Source: Halichondria panicea
Taxonomy: Eukaryota; Porifera; Demospongiae; Suberitida; Halichondriidae
Direction: 5' to 3'
Assembly: GCF_963675165.1 (NCBI RefSeq)
Contig: NC_087381.1
Location: 4,899,378 to 4,963,377, forward strand
Length of the DNA: 64,000 nucleotides
The translations under genes were made by a program, and so were the position numbers. This document shows, one piece after another, positions 22,779-34,977 of this stretch (positions within the stretch are counted from its first letter, which is position 1; each line of letters begins with the position of its first letter). The notes beneath the pieces are model-generated. The model saw nothing but the letters and a program-made list of their open reading frames with translations. It did no database searches and was not told where the DNA came from.

Positions 22779-25700
22779 ATGCTTCATAATCCTAATCCGC
22801 TGCAGATTCAGCTTCTGGTTGCAGTGGTTTGTCTGCTGTCTTCAACTGCTTTGGGCCACCCACTTCAACAGAGTCATAAGGTAACCATTGTGAAATACCT
22901 GCGGTCAAGTCATGCAGCATACAACTGCATGAGTCGTATAATACATACGTACGTACATGTACATGTAGGTTAGGTTAGGTAAAGTCCACCCCTAATCAAG
23001 CCAACAGCGATTTGAAGCCAGGCACCCATCTCCCAATACCTTAAACGAAGGCATTGGTTGGTGTTCCACTATAATTATTGTATCTGATCTGTGAGCATTA
23101 CCTAACCATACTTATAGGTCGAAGCAAAAAGTTATGCTTGCTCCAATGGTTTTACTTCTTCATGGTTTTGTATATTGTAATCAACTGGCATGCTGTATGT
23201 ACACATACATGCAAGAGTGCCCACACTGGTGGTGGTGGTGGTGGTGGTTGGTAACTTAAAGTACTATATAACCACATCTTCTTAATAGGCCTAGCAGTAC
23301 GTACATACGTAGTTTACTACATAAAAGAGGCAAATTGTGTCCAGTGATGGCTATCCTCAATCTCTTAATAAAACTTAATAGGCCTACATACCTAACCATA
23401 CTTATAAGTCGAAGCAAAAAGTTATGCTTGCTCCAATGGTTTTACTTCTTCATGGTTTTGTATAATTATTGTAATCAACTGGCATGCATGCATACGCTTA
23501 TGTATACATGAGTGCCCACACTGGTGGTGGTGGTTGGTACTATAACCATTAATAGGCCTAGCAGTACGTTTACTACATAAAAGAGGCAAATTTGTGTCCA
23601 GAATAGTCCAAGTGGTGGGCTATTTTTTCATCCTCAATCTCTTAATAACTTAATAGGCCTACATACCTAGTTTACTACATAAAGATAATTGAGATTGAGG
23701 ATTGAAAATAGCCTCCACTTGGACTATTCTGGACACATCTCACTGTACACGTTGCTATTAGGTGGACAAGAGGCAGTCGTCACTTGTTTCTTGCTTCTCT
23801 GAAGTTGAAGTGGCTGGTGATGAGACCCGGTGCACTGGAGAGAGGCTAGGAGGAGCAGGCTCCATCGAGGAGTGCTGTCGTCCCCGCTCCACTGGGGGGC
23901 TGGAGGGGGGTGGGTTCTCTTTGGGGGGTCTAACAGACTGTATGCCTTGTCCGGAAAACGGTAAGAGAATGTGTTAATGTATAATTAGTATAGTAGCAAG
24001 AGGCATAGCTTCGTAATTGTATAATTACCGTTTAATTTTACTTGCTGTTAGCCGTTATGAACCACCAATGTAGTGGTGTTATAATTATTATGTTTCGTAT
24101 TTAGAGATTACTTCGTTTGCCTCATTTTCCCAAATGTAATGCTACAATTTACCCACTATTAATTATATGGTACGTACACTACATACTTAGAGTGTTAGCA
24201 AATCATGTAGCAATGAACTTTTATTGAAGGTAAAATTAATGTTGTGTTGTTTTCTGACATAATTATATCACTGTGTATGTTTGTCTTAGTTAATTGTTAT
24301 GTAGGTGATACGGTTCAAACGTTTCTTTTGCAGTGACCAGTGACATTCAAGTGACGTGTTTCTCTGGGGTTGGATGTGATCTCAGTGGAGCCCCACTTGT
24401 CGTACCTGACATACCCAGCTGTTGTCTTTTGAGCGGAGAGAGATCGTACGCCCTGTCAGACAGTCAAGCGTGTCAGACATGTGTAGGTACGTATTAGTGG
24501 TGGAACTGAACAAATGGGAGTTCAAACAAGACTACAGTCTAGAAAGCTTAAAGATATAATACCGTATATAGCGCCTAATTTTCGAGGCGCATACTTTTTG
24601 CGAGTTGACCTTGAACCTTAAAAATTATGGTGACGAAATGGAATCATTGTATATACTATCTAGAGCCATACATTTCGTGCTATACGGTATAATAGGACCA
24701 TGAAGATAAAATTAGTAATTATTTGGTCTTCGAAAATTTGGCGCTATACGGTAACGTAACTATACACACTCCAATCGTTATGGAATATACACTGTACGCA
24801 TGTTTGTAATATCAAGTTCATCATTGGCATGTATCCTCATGCACGTGCACTGTGTGTTTACTGCTGTCATAGTTACACTGTACGTACCTTGTACATGTAT
24901 GTGTACTGTTATGGATCAGAGAGTAGTTGTCTCCCTACTGCATGACATATTGTATGTGCATATAATGTCGTTGCTGCACATGGTATACAGTTGTCCAATG
25001 GGCTGACTCTCCTGGCCTTGATCTGCCTGAGCAGTCAATCAGTCACGTATTAACGGTTGAGTACAGTAAAGGCGCTGACATCGGCCTCACCAACGGCCAG
25101 CTTAGAGTGATCCCTCGCTACATCACTGCAGGTAACACTTTATATGATGCACGCATAAATTTTGAAATAAAAAGCATTTTGTTGCCGACTTTATTCACGT
25201 TCGTGTATGTTTAGCTATGATTATCTGCTATCTTAATATTTGCTGCACATACGTACACGTACATGTAGTATAATTCATATTTTACATATGTACGTATAAC
25301 TGAAGTTTTCTTGGGATTGTTTTCCAGATGCAAATGACATTTTATTGACCGACCCAAACCTCAATCTCAACGGCAGAGACTTCTCAGCTATAATAAGTGT
25401 GCGACCAGACAACACTGCCCTGGAGGTGGGGGACACGCTACAGCTGATACTACAGCCCTCAGGGAGACTAGCACCCAATGAGATACTACTGGATACATTG
25501 GACGTTACAATCATCGATAGAGATGGTACGTAACAAGTATGAGAAATGGCATCACCTACTTGTCAGACTAGCTTTCGTATGAGTTACATGACTTTAGTAC
25601 AGTCATGTATAGGTGAATTCTATTGTTTTTCATGAATAAAATACATGAGCGCCTCATCTGAGGTCAGCTTTATACTATAACAGTAAAACCTGGCCTTTAT

Positions 25701-28700
25701 TAGAGACACATTTTACACGTACATTTGGGGAGTAAGGTTGCAGACTGGGGTGTCCTTTATTGAGGAGTTATTTTTACACAAGCTGTCATTTGGAACCTGG
25801 GCCTTATTATCGCAGATGGACTTTTTTCAGGGGTGGCCAGTACCCACTGTAACTACGTACGTGACTGAATGTATCCCTTAATGTACTCCCTATTCCTCCG
25901 CAGCTGCTGAAATCTTACTAACTGAGTTGGACTATCGACTCAGTCCTGAGGATGACGGGCTACTGACTATTGTCGTCGAAGTTAGGACTCAAATCTCCTC
26001 CTCGGCTTTTCTTCGTCTTATTCCTCTCAGTTTTAGTTCTGTACGTGATGAGATATTGGCCGGTAATCTGTTCCTGGATGATAATATTGTCAGTGAGGTG
26101 TTTCAACCTGAAGATGTGGACAGACCGTCTGAAGCCATCAGTGAGTGACATGTTTATTATGTATATTAGGTTCATTAATTTACCTGATTTAATAGACCTC
26201 ACCAAGCTAGCATGTATGTTCACTCTATATAACTCACTATACACCACACCATGTAATAAACGTCCCTGAGGGTTACTACAAAAGTGCATTCTTTTAAGTT
26301 CATGTAGTTGAAAAATGGTTAACCTTACATGTAACTAAATGACTTAGCTACGTGTAGGTAACTACGTACGTACATGGCTACATATAACAATTTTCTTGAG
26401 ATATGATCCAATTCAGTATAGATTCTGACCCACTTTAATATGGATATGTTTTAGATATATACACGTACGTACGTACGTACGCACATGCACTAATTACTTG
26501 CAGGTGTAGCAGACTTTGACGACAGCCCTATAGTGTTTGAAGTTGACTCGATAGGGGACTATAGAGTCGGTATACCCATTACAGCAGATGACATCTACGA
26601 AGCCGAGCAAAGCTTTGTGGTACTTCTGGAGCTTGTTAACACTTCTTTATCTGATCTGGTAGCAATCACACCGTCCCGGCAAGCTGCCGTCTGCAGGATC
26701 ATTGATGACGATTGTGAGTGTTAATGTTCAATTTGATCATAAGTTAAGTAGTCTGAGCAGTTAGTTCAGTGGAGCCTTTTTGTGTAATTATTTCATGTAC
26801 AGTGTATGTACGATTTTTGTGTTATTGGACAGCCTCAACAAAACCAGCCATCCCAATAATTATGTGCTTTACAACATACATGTATGTAATTTTCTGTCTG
26901 TGTGTCATTCAGTGCTGCATGTTTATAATTTCTGGTGCATTTTTGTGTACCGTTATTATTATGTCGAGGGCATATGGAGCCTCTTATAACATTTATAAAT
27001 GATGATGCTCATTCCCATACAAAACATGTATTATTATGTCTTGTGTAGGTCCCCATCCATAAATCTTGTTCTGTAATTTAGTTGTAGCGTATAGCGCTTC
27101 ATTTTTGATGTTTTTGACGTGCCTTCCTTATTGCACGTTAAAAAGTGTGTTATAATAATCATGCATGTAACTTGCCTGCAGCAATCAACCTGTCGTGGGA
27201 GTTGCCTGCTTACACCTTTTTCGAGGGTCGCAACGATGAATCCAGTCTGAGTGGATTCTTCGATTCACCCATCATCGTGAAAGTGAATGCTTCGCTGACA
27301 GAGTATCTACTGGAGATCTACGCTCAGGTATCGTCTTTCCACACACATACTGTATTACTAGAATGTTTTGCGAGCATCAAACATTTGCAAATTTTGCGAG
27401 GGTTGATCAATTTGCAACAATAAAATCCGCAAAACCTAACTAGTAAATACACATGATCCTTGCCAAAACGCAATAGCTGTAGTAAAAACCATGCTGGTCT
27501 ATACTACATGTACAGTATGTATACTTAGTGAAGTGTGTATGACAAACTGACAGAATTACATGTACGTATTGTATTGTGAGATACCAGTCTACATGCATGC
27601 ACCAATCTTAATTGTTCAAATTTCTTTAGCCGAGGTCGACTACGGAGGACTTACCTTTCCGAGCCGAGTGGAGAGACCCGAATAGGGACATTGATAACGA
27701 CTTTGTAATTGGGACCAGTAGTCCAGGTAAGAGCAGCTGCGTTATAAAGTACATGTAGGTACGTAGCTGTGATGTAATCAAATCAAGTAATGAGTACAGG
27801 TATGTACTGGGAAATTTATAGCATGATAATTATCGAAGTTCTAAATACACTCCAAATATTAAATAAATGTCTTTTAAGTAAAAAATATTTACGCATGCAG
27901 TGTCTGTATTTGGAGCTAAGGTCGACCTTATCGAAGATTCCATTCTGACTAACCCTATAACCCGGCCTGTATGTTCCGGCCCATTCATATTCCCCGTTCC
28001 CCATATCTCAGGTTTGGTTCGCCGCATAGACTCCATGGCTGCTTTAGATGAGATAGCCATTGACATCTTCGCCGACAACGTGTTCAACGAGGGACATGAA
28101 GTGGCCGTTCTAGAGTTCACGAACTCTGAGAACAGACCGGAGTTTCTGTTCGGGGCCAATCCAATCACTCAAATTGTCATCATTGATCGAAGTGCGTAAG
28201 CTTGTACTGTTCGCAAGTACTGTAACAGCCACTTTCGTACGTAGCTTGTAAACTGTAATAATTAATACTAACAAACGGTATATTGGAATAATCTGTTCTG
28301 CATGATACATGATGTGCCACCTACGTACATGTATATTGCCCATTGATAGGACTCAAGTACGTCATAGTCTTGAAGAACGTAGTTATGTTATGCAATTTGA
28401 GCTCATGTAGTTCAGATCGTATCAATGGTTGTGCCCATCCCTATACATGAATTACTATAGAGATACCCTCTGACCCTGACAGATCTGACTGTTGGCTTCA
28501 CCCGTGAAACCACTCGAGTGTCGGAGGGGGTGGGCAGCTTCGAGCTGTGTGTAGCCATCTTCATCCCTGAGTTGAACCTCCTGAGGGGACCGTTCCAACT
28601 GGCTAACCCGTTCACACTGCGGTTAATGTCTGCTAATGGAACAGCTGGTACGTATATAAATGTATGTGGACTGATCTACGTATATATATAAACAGTGATG

Positions 28701-31700
28701 TACTCAAAATTGTTCAAAGTGGTGGCAATTAATACGATTTTTAGAGCTCATACTACATGCATGTACATATATCATAACACACATTATGAGTCGTCCAACC
28801 GTTCTTCATGCATTCATTTAGGTCCACTAGACTACGTCCAGATCACGGCAGATGATAATCTCCTAGTACCGTTTGAGACGGATAACTCCACCCATTTGCA
28901 ATGTTTCAACGTGACGATTATGGAGGACACAGAGTTTGAGAGGAATGAGGATTTCTCTCTGACACTGTCTCTCGAGGGAAGCCCCCTGCAAACTGTGGTT
29001 GTTGAGCCCTTCGTGTCTGTGGTCGAGATCGTTGATAATGACGGTGAGTCTGCACGTATGCAAAGTGGTAGTAGTGCACACTTTCGTAAACTTGTAGACT
29101 TGCATGTACATACGTACGTAGTACAGTCTATGAAATATGGTCACCGCGTACACACACAGCCGTAACTATTGGGTTTGACATATATGCACACACACACACA
29201 CAGCCGTGACTATTGGGTTTGAATTGACTGAGCACACGGTGAGCGAGAACGATGTAGAGGTCACTCTAATGGTGTCCATTTTGGAGGGGCAGACGTCATT
29301 ACCAGTCACTATTGCCCTGTCTACAGTCGATGGTACCGCCACCAGTAAGTACCGTAGACATAATTATACTGTGTCAAAATAATGTTTTTGGTACGCATAT
29401 ATACATGTAGCTATAATTATGCTACTTTTATAGTGTCTAATTTATATTACTCACATGTACAACATCTAGGGTGACTGCATGATTTGTCCCATATAGATGT
29501 TGAAAATACCGTGAGACTTGTGATTGATACCCACTTAATTATGGGTTTTGATAGGTACAGCACGTACGTAACTCTAATCCCTAGATTTATCATGTAATTA
29601 TTATGATGCAAATTTAACTCTCTGTACAGGTGGCTCTGACTACAATGCTACCATGGTGACGTTCACCCTCAGTGACCTCACAGACTCAGTTAACATCACT
29701 ATCGCCATTCTTCCCGACTCCATCGTTGAAGGAGACGAGCAGTTCTCTGCTGTTCTCTCTCTCATAGGACCACTACAGTTCACAGACAAGATTAATATTG
29801 AACCTGGCACTGCTCTCGTGAATATACTGGACAGCAGTAGCGAGACAGGTGTGTGTACAGTACATGAAGTGCTCTATGTACTGTAAATGTTCGCGGTTTT
29901 CGCGGATTGAGCCTGTACCGCGAAAATTTATACCCACGAAAATTTATGAATAGTAGGCGTGTTCAGTATTATGGATTCGAGGCTAACGGTGTGGAGGTAC
30001 AGCTGCATGTTGATGTGCGCATGCGCCAAAAGGCTGGAACTCAGACCACGAAAATAAAATCCGCGAAATCCTTTGTAGAGGTCCATCCGCGAAAATTTAT
30101 ACCCTCGAAATATACCCGCTATACGGTATGTAGTACCTTTAGCAAGGATTATAATTATACCGTAATAATAATTATTATGTACACTGTATAGCTCGCTTGT
30201 ATGGTGGTATGTGTACACTTGAGCTATGTACATGTACATACAGTGCTGACTGCTTTTGAAAGAATTAATGTGAATATTTGGTACTGTACTTACGATTACA
30301 TTAGGGGAGCAGAGTTGTACCGAGGTGGCCATTGTTGAGAGTGTTTGTGTTTTGTATACTGTTCATTTGGGACCTGGCCTAGCTGGCGCTATATATTGCA
30401 GTTGATCTTTCTTTAATTATCAGGGGTTAAAAAGAGGCTCACTAGTACTGTATCGAACACACGATCCATCGTGATTATGATTGTGAGCTCAAAGCCATTG
30501 TACGTACATTGTACATGTATGTATACGAGTGTATACTAGAGTCTAATCCTTACCAATAATTAAGACTTGAATCACTTGATCCTCGATCCAATTGACGTGC
30601 AAAATAGTGTATCCGTACTACATGTATAATGTATGTGCACTATTGTACTCCCATGCATGCAGAGACCGTGATTCGAGTCAACGACACTGTGATTGGAGAC
30701 CCTCTGTTCACTGTCCCCCTGCGTGTGACTAATCTGGGGGAGTTAGGACTGGGGGATAGCATATCACTTTGCTATGAGGTGCATGGTGATGCAGACAAGT
30801 GAGTAAATTTAATGTTGATTCAAAATAATGGGGTGATGAGATTTTGTTGTTTACATAGAGTCCAGCTTAGTATGATATTGTATATAGAAGTGATATTGTT
30901 TTAACTTGCTCTAAATGAAAATTAATGTTACCATGACATAAGTGTGGTGTACGTAGCCATGCACATGTGCTATGTAATATGTACACTGTCATGTATATGT
31001 GAGCGTGCTGTCAAAAAGAACTCTTTTTAGAGTAAACTGTACAAATAGTTTGTGCAGCTAAAGATACGATTGTGTGTCCATTTTTATAATTACCGTATAG
31101 CGTCAGTGTATATTTCGAGGGTATAAATGTTCGCGGTTTTCGCTGATCAAGTACGAAATTAATATCGCATGGCTTAATTGCATGCATACTGCAGAAAGGC
31201 TGCTATTCCGCGAAAACTTTTCTAACGGTCAATCCGCGAATTTACACCCTTGAAATAATTTATACCCGCTACACGGAGATCGAAAACAGTACAATTATAG
31301 ACAAACGGTATTGTTGGCCCATGTTTTGACCTTTATTGTTATACGTACGGTACGGTTAAGTCGATGCATACGTAGGCACAGATAAATGACATACCGTACG
31401 GGTAGAAAATTTCGAGGTGTTTTTAATTTCGCGTTTTTCGTGGGTGGCTGCAAAACACGAAAATTAAAACCCGCGAAAGGCTTTGTTTACGCATGCGAGA
31501 TAGTGACACACCCTAACTCCACGAAATTTACTACCCGAGAAATTTTCCAAATAAGACAGAATATTGAATTGCACGAAAATTTACACCCGAGAAATTTTCT
31601 ACCCGTACGGAATTAGATTATCAATGATTCGATTACCGTTAAATTAAATCAGCCTCATAATTTGGGTAGTGGTGGCTGTGTACGTACACAATCCTAAATC

Positions 31701-34240
31701 TTAATTCAGTACACACATTTTCCTCATTTACGGATATAGCCCTATAAGAGGTATAGAGGTGGTTAACTGTATCAACCGCCACCGACTAGATTGGCACATC
31801 TGTGGTATTATCAGCTTGTGTGTTAATTTAATCTTACTGACAGTAGACAAATAATGTGCATACACTTATAATTGGATGTGATGAATGCAGTATCATAGCA
31901 ACTTATTCACCATGCATGCACACTCTTCACAGGTACTTTAATCTTGTCAGCGACATCTGCACGTCAGTCAACGCCCACTATATGAACGTCAGTGTGTTCA
32001 ATGTGATTGATAGGATTGCCATACGTGCCGTTGATGAGGGCGGGGCTTGTAGGGAGGTGCTCCTCAATGTGGAGGGTATGTGCTCCGTGAGCGTTGACGG
32101 GACATCTGTGGAGTCTAGCTACATGAGGGATGGAATCTCCATTAGAAGGTACATTCGCACATGTACGTACGTGTGTAATGAATACTATTACATTAATTAA
32201 GGCACCTGCTTTTTATACGTTTGAGTGCAAAAATACAAGAATACTGTATGCAAAAATGTTCAGGTGGCGCATAATTAAAAGCGAACTTCATTTTGAAGTG
32301 CCTAGTAATATTATAGCATGTATACATGTACATATATTATAATTATTTCAAGAAACCATTGTGATAATTATCACAATGGTTGAGAGTTGTCTTCTTATGT
32401 GTATTACGTGACTGTACATGTGCTCCTTGTGTATGCAGGTATCCCGGCAACCGAGTAAGGGTATCTGTGCCCAACTGTGCTCACCTCAGTCTGGTGATGT
32501 GGGTGTTCTGTCAGAACAGTACGCTAATGGCTTATGATGCTGACGACAACCCAGTGACGGCGTCGGCAGTCATGATGAAGTTTGTAATAGCTCGAGGATT
32601 CAACTTGCAAGAGAGGTCACATGGACTGATTGGTACGGATAGAATAGTGAAATGATCAATTTATATCCCATGCACTTGTCCAATGAGTGTTTAGCAGGAT
32701 AATTATGAACACCCAGTGAATTATAATTATGCTTGAAGGTACGTATTTACGTACATGTAATTACGTGTGTTTGTATATAATGCCTGCATGCATGTCAGTA
32801 TAGTTAGATCGTTATTATAATTATATACGTATGGGTTTTTAATTTATAGTATCCCTCAGGTGTGTTGGGACACTACAACACATGCATGCATGTACATGTA
32901 CCTCATGCCCATTATCGCCCTTTATTTAGAGACTATAATCTACATGTATTTATTTGATTACCTGTATATTCTAATCGTCTATTTTATTATAATAGCTATA
33001 CAGTAACTGTACCTAATTTAACGTGCGTAACGTACATGTACCTCTATAGGTCAGTTCTGGAACATTCCTATCACTCTTCAACTAGTCAATGATTCGAGCG
33101 AGGGTGGTTTGACCCCTGACCCCTACTACACGGTGATGGTGGCCCATCCTGACTCCGCCCCCAGGACCTTCACCGCGTTCTATTACCCCCGGACCTGGGA
33201 GGTATGCATGTATGCGCATTGTAACACAATTGATCTTCCGAATAAAACGTATGTATGTACAAGCATACCATTAATTTTATGATGTTTTCCCTATTGAGTT
33301 ATTGGTTTGCGTTTTGACAAAAAATTTTAAAGGCCTGAATCTTATTACGTACCTCGATCAGAAGATAATTATAAAAAAACCATCAATAATGAGACAATGT
33401 TTTTGCTAAAAAAGCATTATAGTTGTATGAGTGCATGCTCATTTGGGACCTGGGTGCCTTAATAATGAGTTATAATTGTACTTGTTGCCCAGTGAGTGGG
33501 CAGATCAAAGCAATCCAGTGCTCAGTATATGGCATGTTGCATCACTGCCATGGCTACCATATATTGCACTGCATTATATGGCATTATATGCACTTGCACT
33601 GTGTGTAAATGCAGTAGATTTCTTTAAGAGATATCCATTTGGGACTTATGCCCCACCATTCCACCCAATACTCAGTTGGTCCCTTTTATAGGCTACTACC
33701 TTTACAACTACTAGTGGGAAGAAAACCTAAAAAATTTACTATGGAATTCAGCAAAACTAATGAATACACTAAATTCCTTTAAAACACATGTCTTTTATTA
33801 CGATTTATATGACCAGTCAGACGAGTTTAACGTCATTGGGCAACAAGTTAGTTATTGCAGGCGCCCTCGTGCAACATGCCATATATTGCACTGGATGACA
33901 TAATGCCCTCGGGCATTATATTGCTCCAGTGCAATATATGGCATGTTGCACGAGGGCGCCGGCAATAACTAATACATAAATTGTATTGTATTGACTGTAG
34001 AATTAAACCCTGGGGCTCTCTTTTTTATTGCCGGTATACTACTACAATTTTATACTCTTTTCGTATCTCGTGCAGGTTATTCGTGGTCAGAATGACCCGT
34101 GTCTTTACGCCGGAGGGCAACAAGCTGACAGCACGGACACTAGCAACTCAGTGATCCAGGGGACCTACAGGGACTATGTTGTCAGTGAACCATTTAGCAC
34201 CCAATACCTATATAGCAAGTTTCAGGACGATAGGTGTTAG
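22779..34240 (+). CDS. Secreted Calx-beta protein, aggregation-factor-like (19 exons)
   Basis: Exons: 22779-22880, 23762-23960, 24334-24486, 24991-25131, 25328-25525, 25904-26140, 26504-26713, 27182-27327, 27630-27726, 27901-28191, 28483-28647, 28822-29043, 29204-29344, 29630-29848, 30663-30798, 31933-32148, 32439-32632, 33050-33201, 34076-34240. All are GT-AG with matching phases (mostly phase 1) and total 3384 nt, i.e. 1127 residues. Residues 1-25 are a signal peptide. Residues 35-151 are two Cys-rich modules with CC and CxxC. Residues 152-591 are Calx-beta-like repeats. Residues 592-720 and 721-840 are clear Calx-beta domains (VSEGVGSFELCV, GTA, EIVDND). Residues 841-1127 form a unique C-terminal domain. 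Demosponge aggregation-factor cores combine Calx-beta repeats with a C-terminal 'wreath' domain; I infer this equivalence without an alignment. It would act in the extracellular matrix in cell adhesion. The first exon start is the weakest point. Confidence 0.75.
23098..23735. repeat. Tandem duplication plus inverted tail in intron 1
   Basis: A unit of about 290 bp (23098-23390) is repeated at 23391-23665. Both units have GAAGCAAAAAGTTATGCTTG and a GGT triplet run (longer in unit 1, about 23228-23250). Part of the unit (GTCCAAGTGGTGG / CCTCCACTTGGAC) is then inverted at 23675-23735, directly before exon 2. Confidence 0.8.
24556..24752. mobile_element. MITE in intron 3, ends TACCGTATATAGCGCC
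   Basis: The left end TACCGTATATAGCGCC with ATTTTCGA is mirrored by TTCGAAAATTTGGCGC with TATACGGTA. It is non-coding and probably a TA-target element of the dispersed ACCGTATAGCG family. Confidence 0.6.
29884..30128. mobile_element. 'TATAGCGGGTA' family element in intron 14
   Basis: The left half contains TGTTCGCGGTTTTCGCGGAT. The right half contains its mirrored words and ends CGAAATATACCCGCTATACG. The left terminus is degraded. Confidence 0.55.
31091..31277. mobile_element. 'TATAGCGGGTA' family element in intron 15
   Basis: Begins ACCGTATAGCGTCAG and ends TTTATACCCGCTACACGG, with TGTTCGCGGTTTTCGC inside. Same family as 41129-41343. Confidence 0.6.
31389..31613. mobile_element. MITE in intron 15, ends CCGTACGGGTAGAAAA
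   Basis: Terminal inverted repeats ATACCGTACGGGTAGAAAAT and TTTTCTACCCGTACGGAAT of about 23 bp. The interior contains ATTTCGCG and CGTGGGTG words as in the related family. Confidence 0.7.
33849..33970. mobile_element. 122-bp hairpin element in intron 18
   Basis: AGTTATTGCAGGCGCCCTCG at the left is mirrored to GGCGCCGGCAATAACT at the right, with arms of about 45 bp. The surrounding segment (about 33458-33980) is missing from the equivalent intron of unit 2, so it was gained in unit 1 or lost in unit 2. A partial related sequence lies near 33520-33580. Confidence 0.75.
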
Positions 34241-34246
34241 CTGTAT

Positions 34247-34252
34247 AATAAA
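34247..34252 (+). terminator. Poly(A) signal AATAAA
   Basis: AATAAA a few nt after the stop of the aggregation-factor-like gene. It is conserved in the dead copy at 45294-45299. Its position suggests a very short 3' UTR. Confidence 0.55.
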
Positions 34253-34977
34253 TGCAAGTTAGGTCGCCATAATTATGCTTGTCCAAATTACTAGAATAAG
34301 TATTAATTTTTCTCTTTATAATACATTAATTATGGTGCAAATAATTAGCCATGCTCTTGATTTCTAATCGTGTATGATGAAGTTCTCTGCAGTTTTTATT
34401 AACATTTTTGGCCGCCGCGGTTATTCGAAAACAATACGTTGTCATTGACAGCGTTTACTTGACAGGTAATTGCACGCTGTCAAATGACAACGTGCAATTA
34501 TTGGACCGGATGTGATACGGGATTAATTGCTGTACACTCTCCAGTCACTAAATAGCACATCATACGATTATGAGATTAATATATAGCATGCAGCCATGCA
34601 TGGCCGTAAGAACCAGGGGTGTGGGGGGAAACTTATAGGATCGAGGCAGGGTGTCATACAGGATTTTGAAGTAGAGGGGGGAAATACAAGAAAAGTAACC
34701 AGAAAATTTTGCTAAAAAATGGTCAACTGTTTGTATGTAAAATTGCACACTAGTACTACAGATCAATGCAAAATTAATTTTCGGGAGAGGAAATTGAAGC
34801 TGAAACCCTGGGGGGTCTTGGCTGTAGGTCACATGATCAGCAATAATAAGCAAATTTTCATGTTTTCTGTTCTAATCAGTTGTGATGCATGATTGTATTA
34901 TAAATCATACATGTTAAGATTGTGTGGACTGTAGTACTGGCCAGCCATTCAGCTAGTTATATATAAGTGTCTATATA
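34253..34977. other. Convergent spacer, no gene seen
   Basis: This lies between the stops of the aggregation-factor-like gene (+) and fusion gene copy 1 (-). A small inverted repeat is present near 34428-34500 (GTTGTCATTGACAGC / GCTGTCAAATGACAAC). A GTGTCATACAGG motif links it to the repeat in ABHD2 intron 3. Confidence 0.6.
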
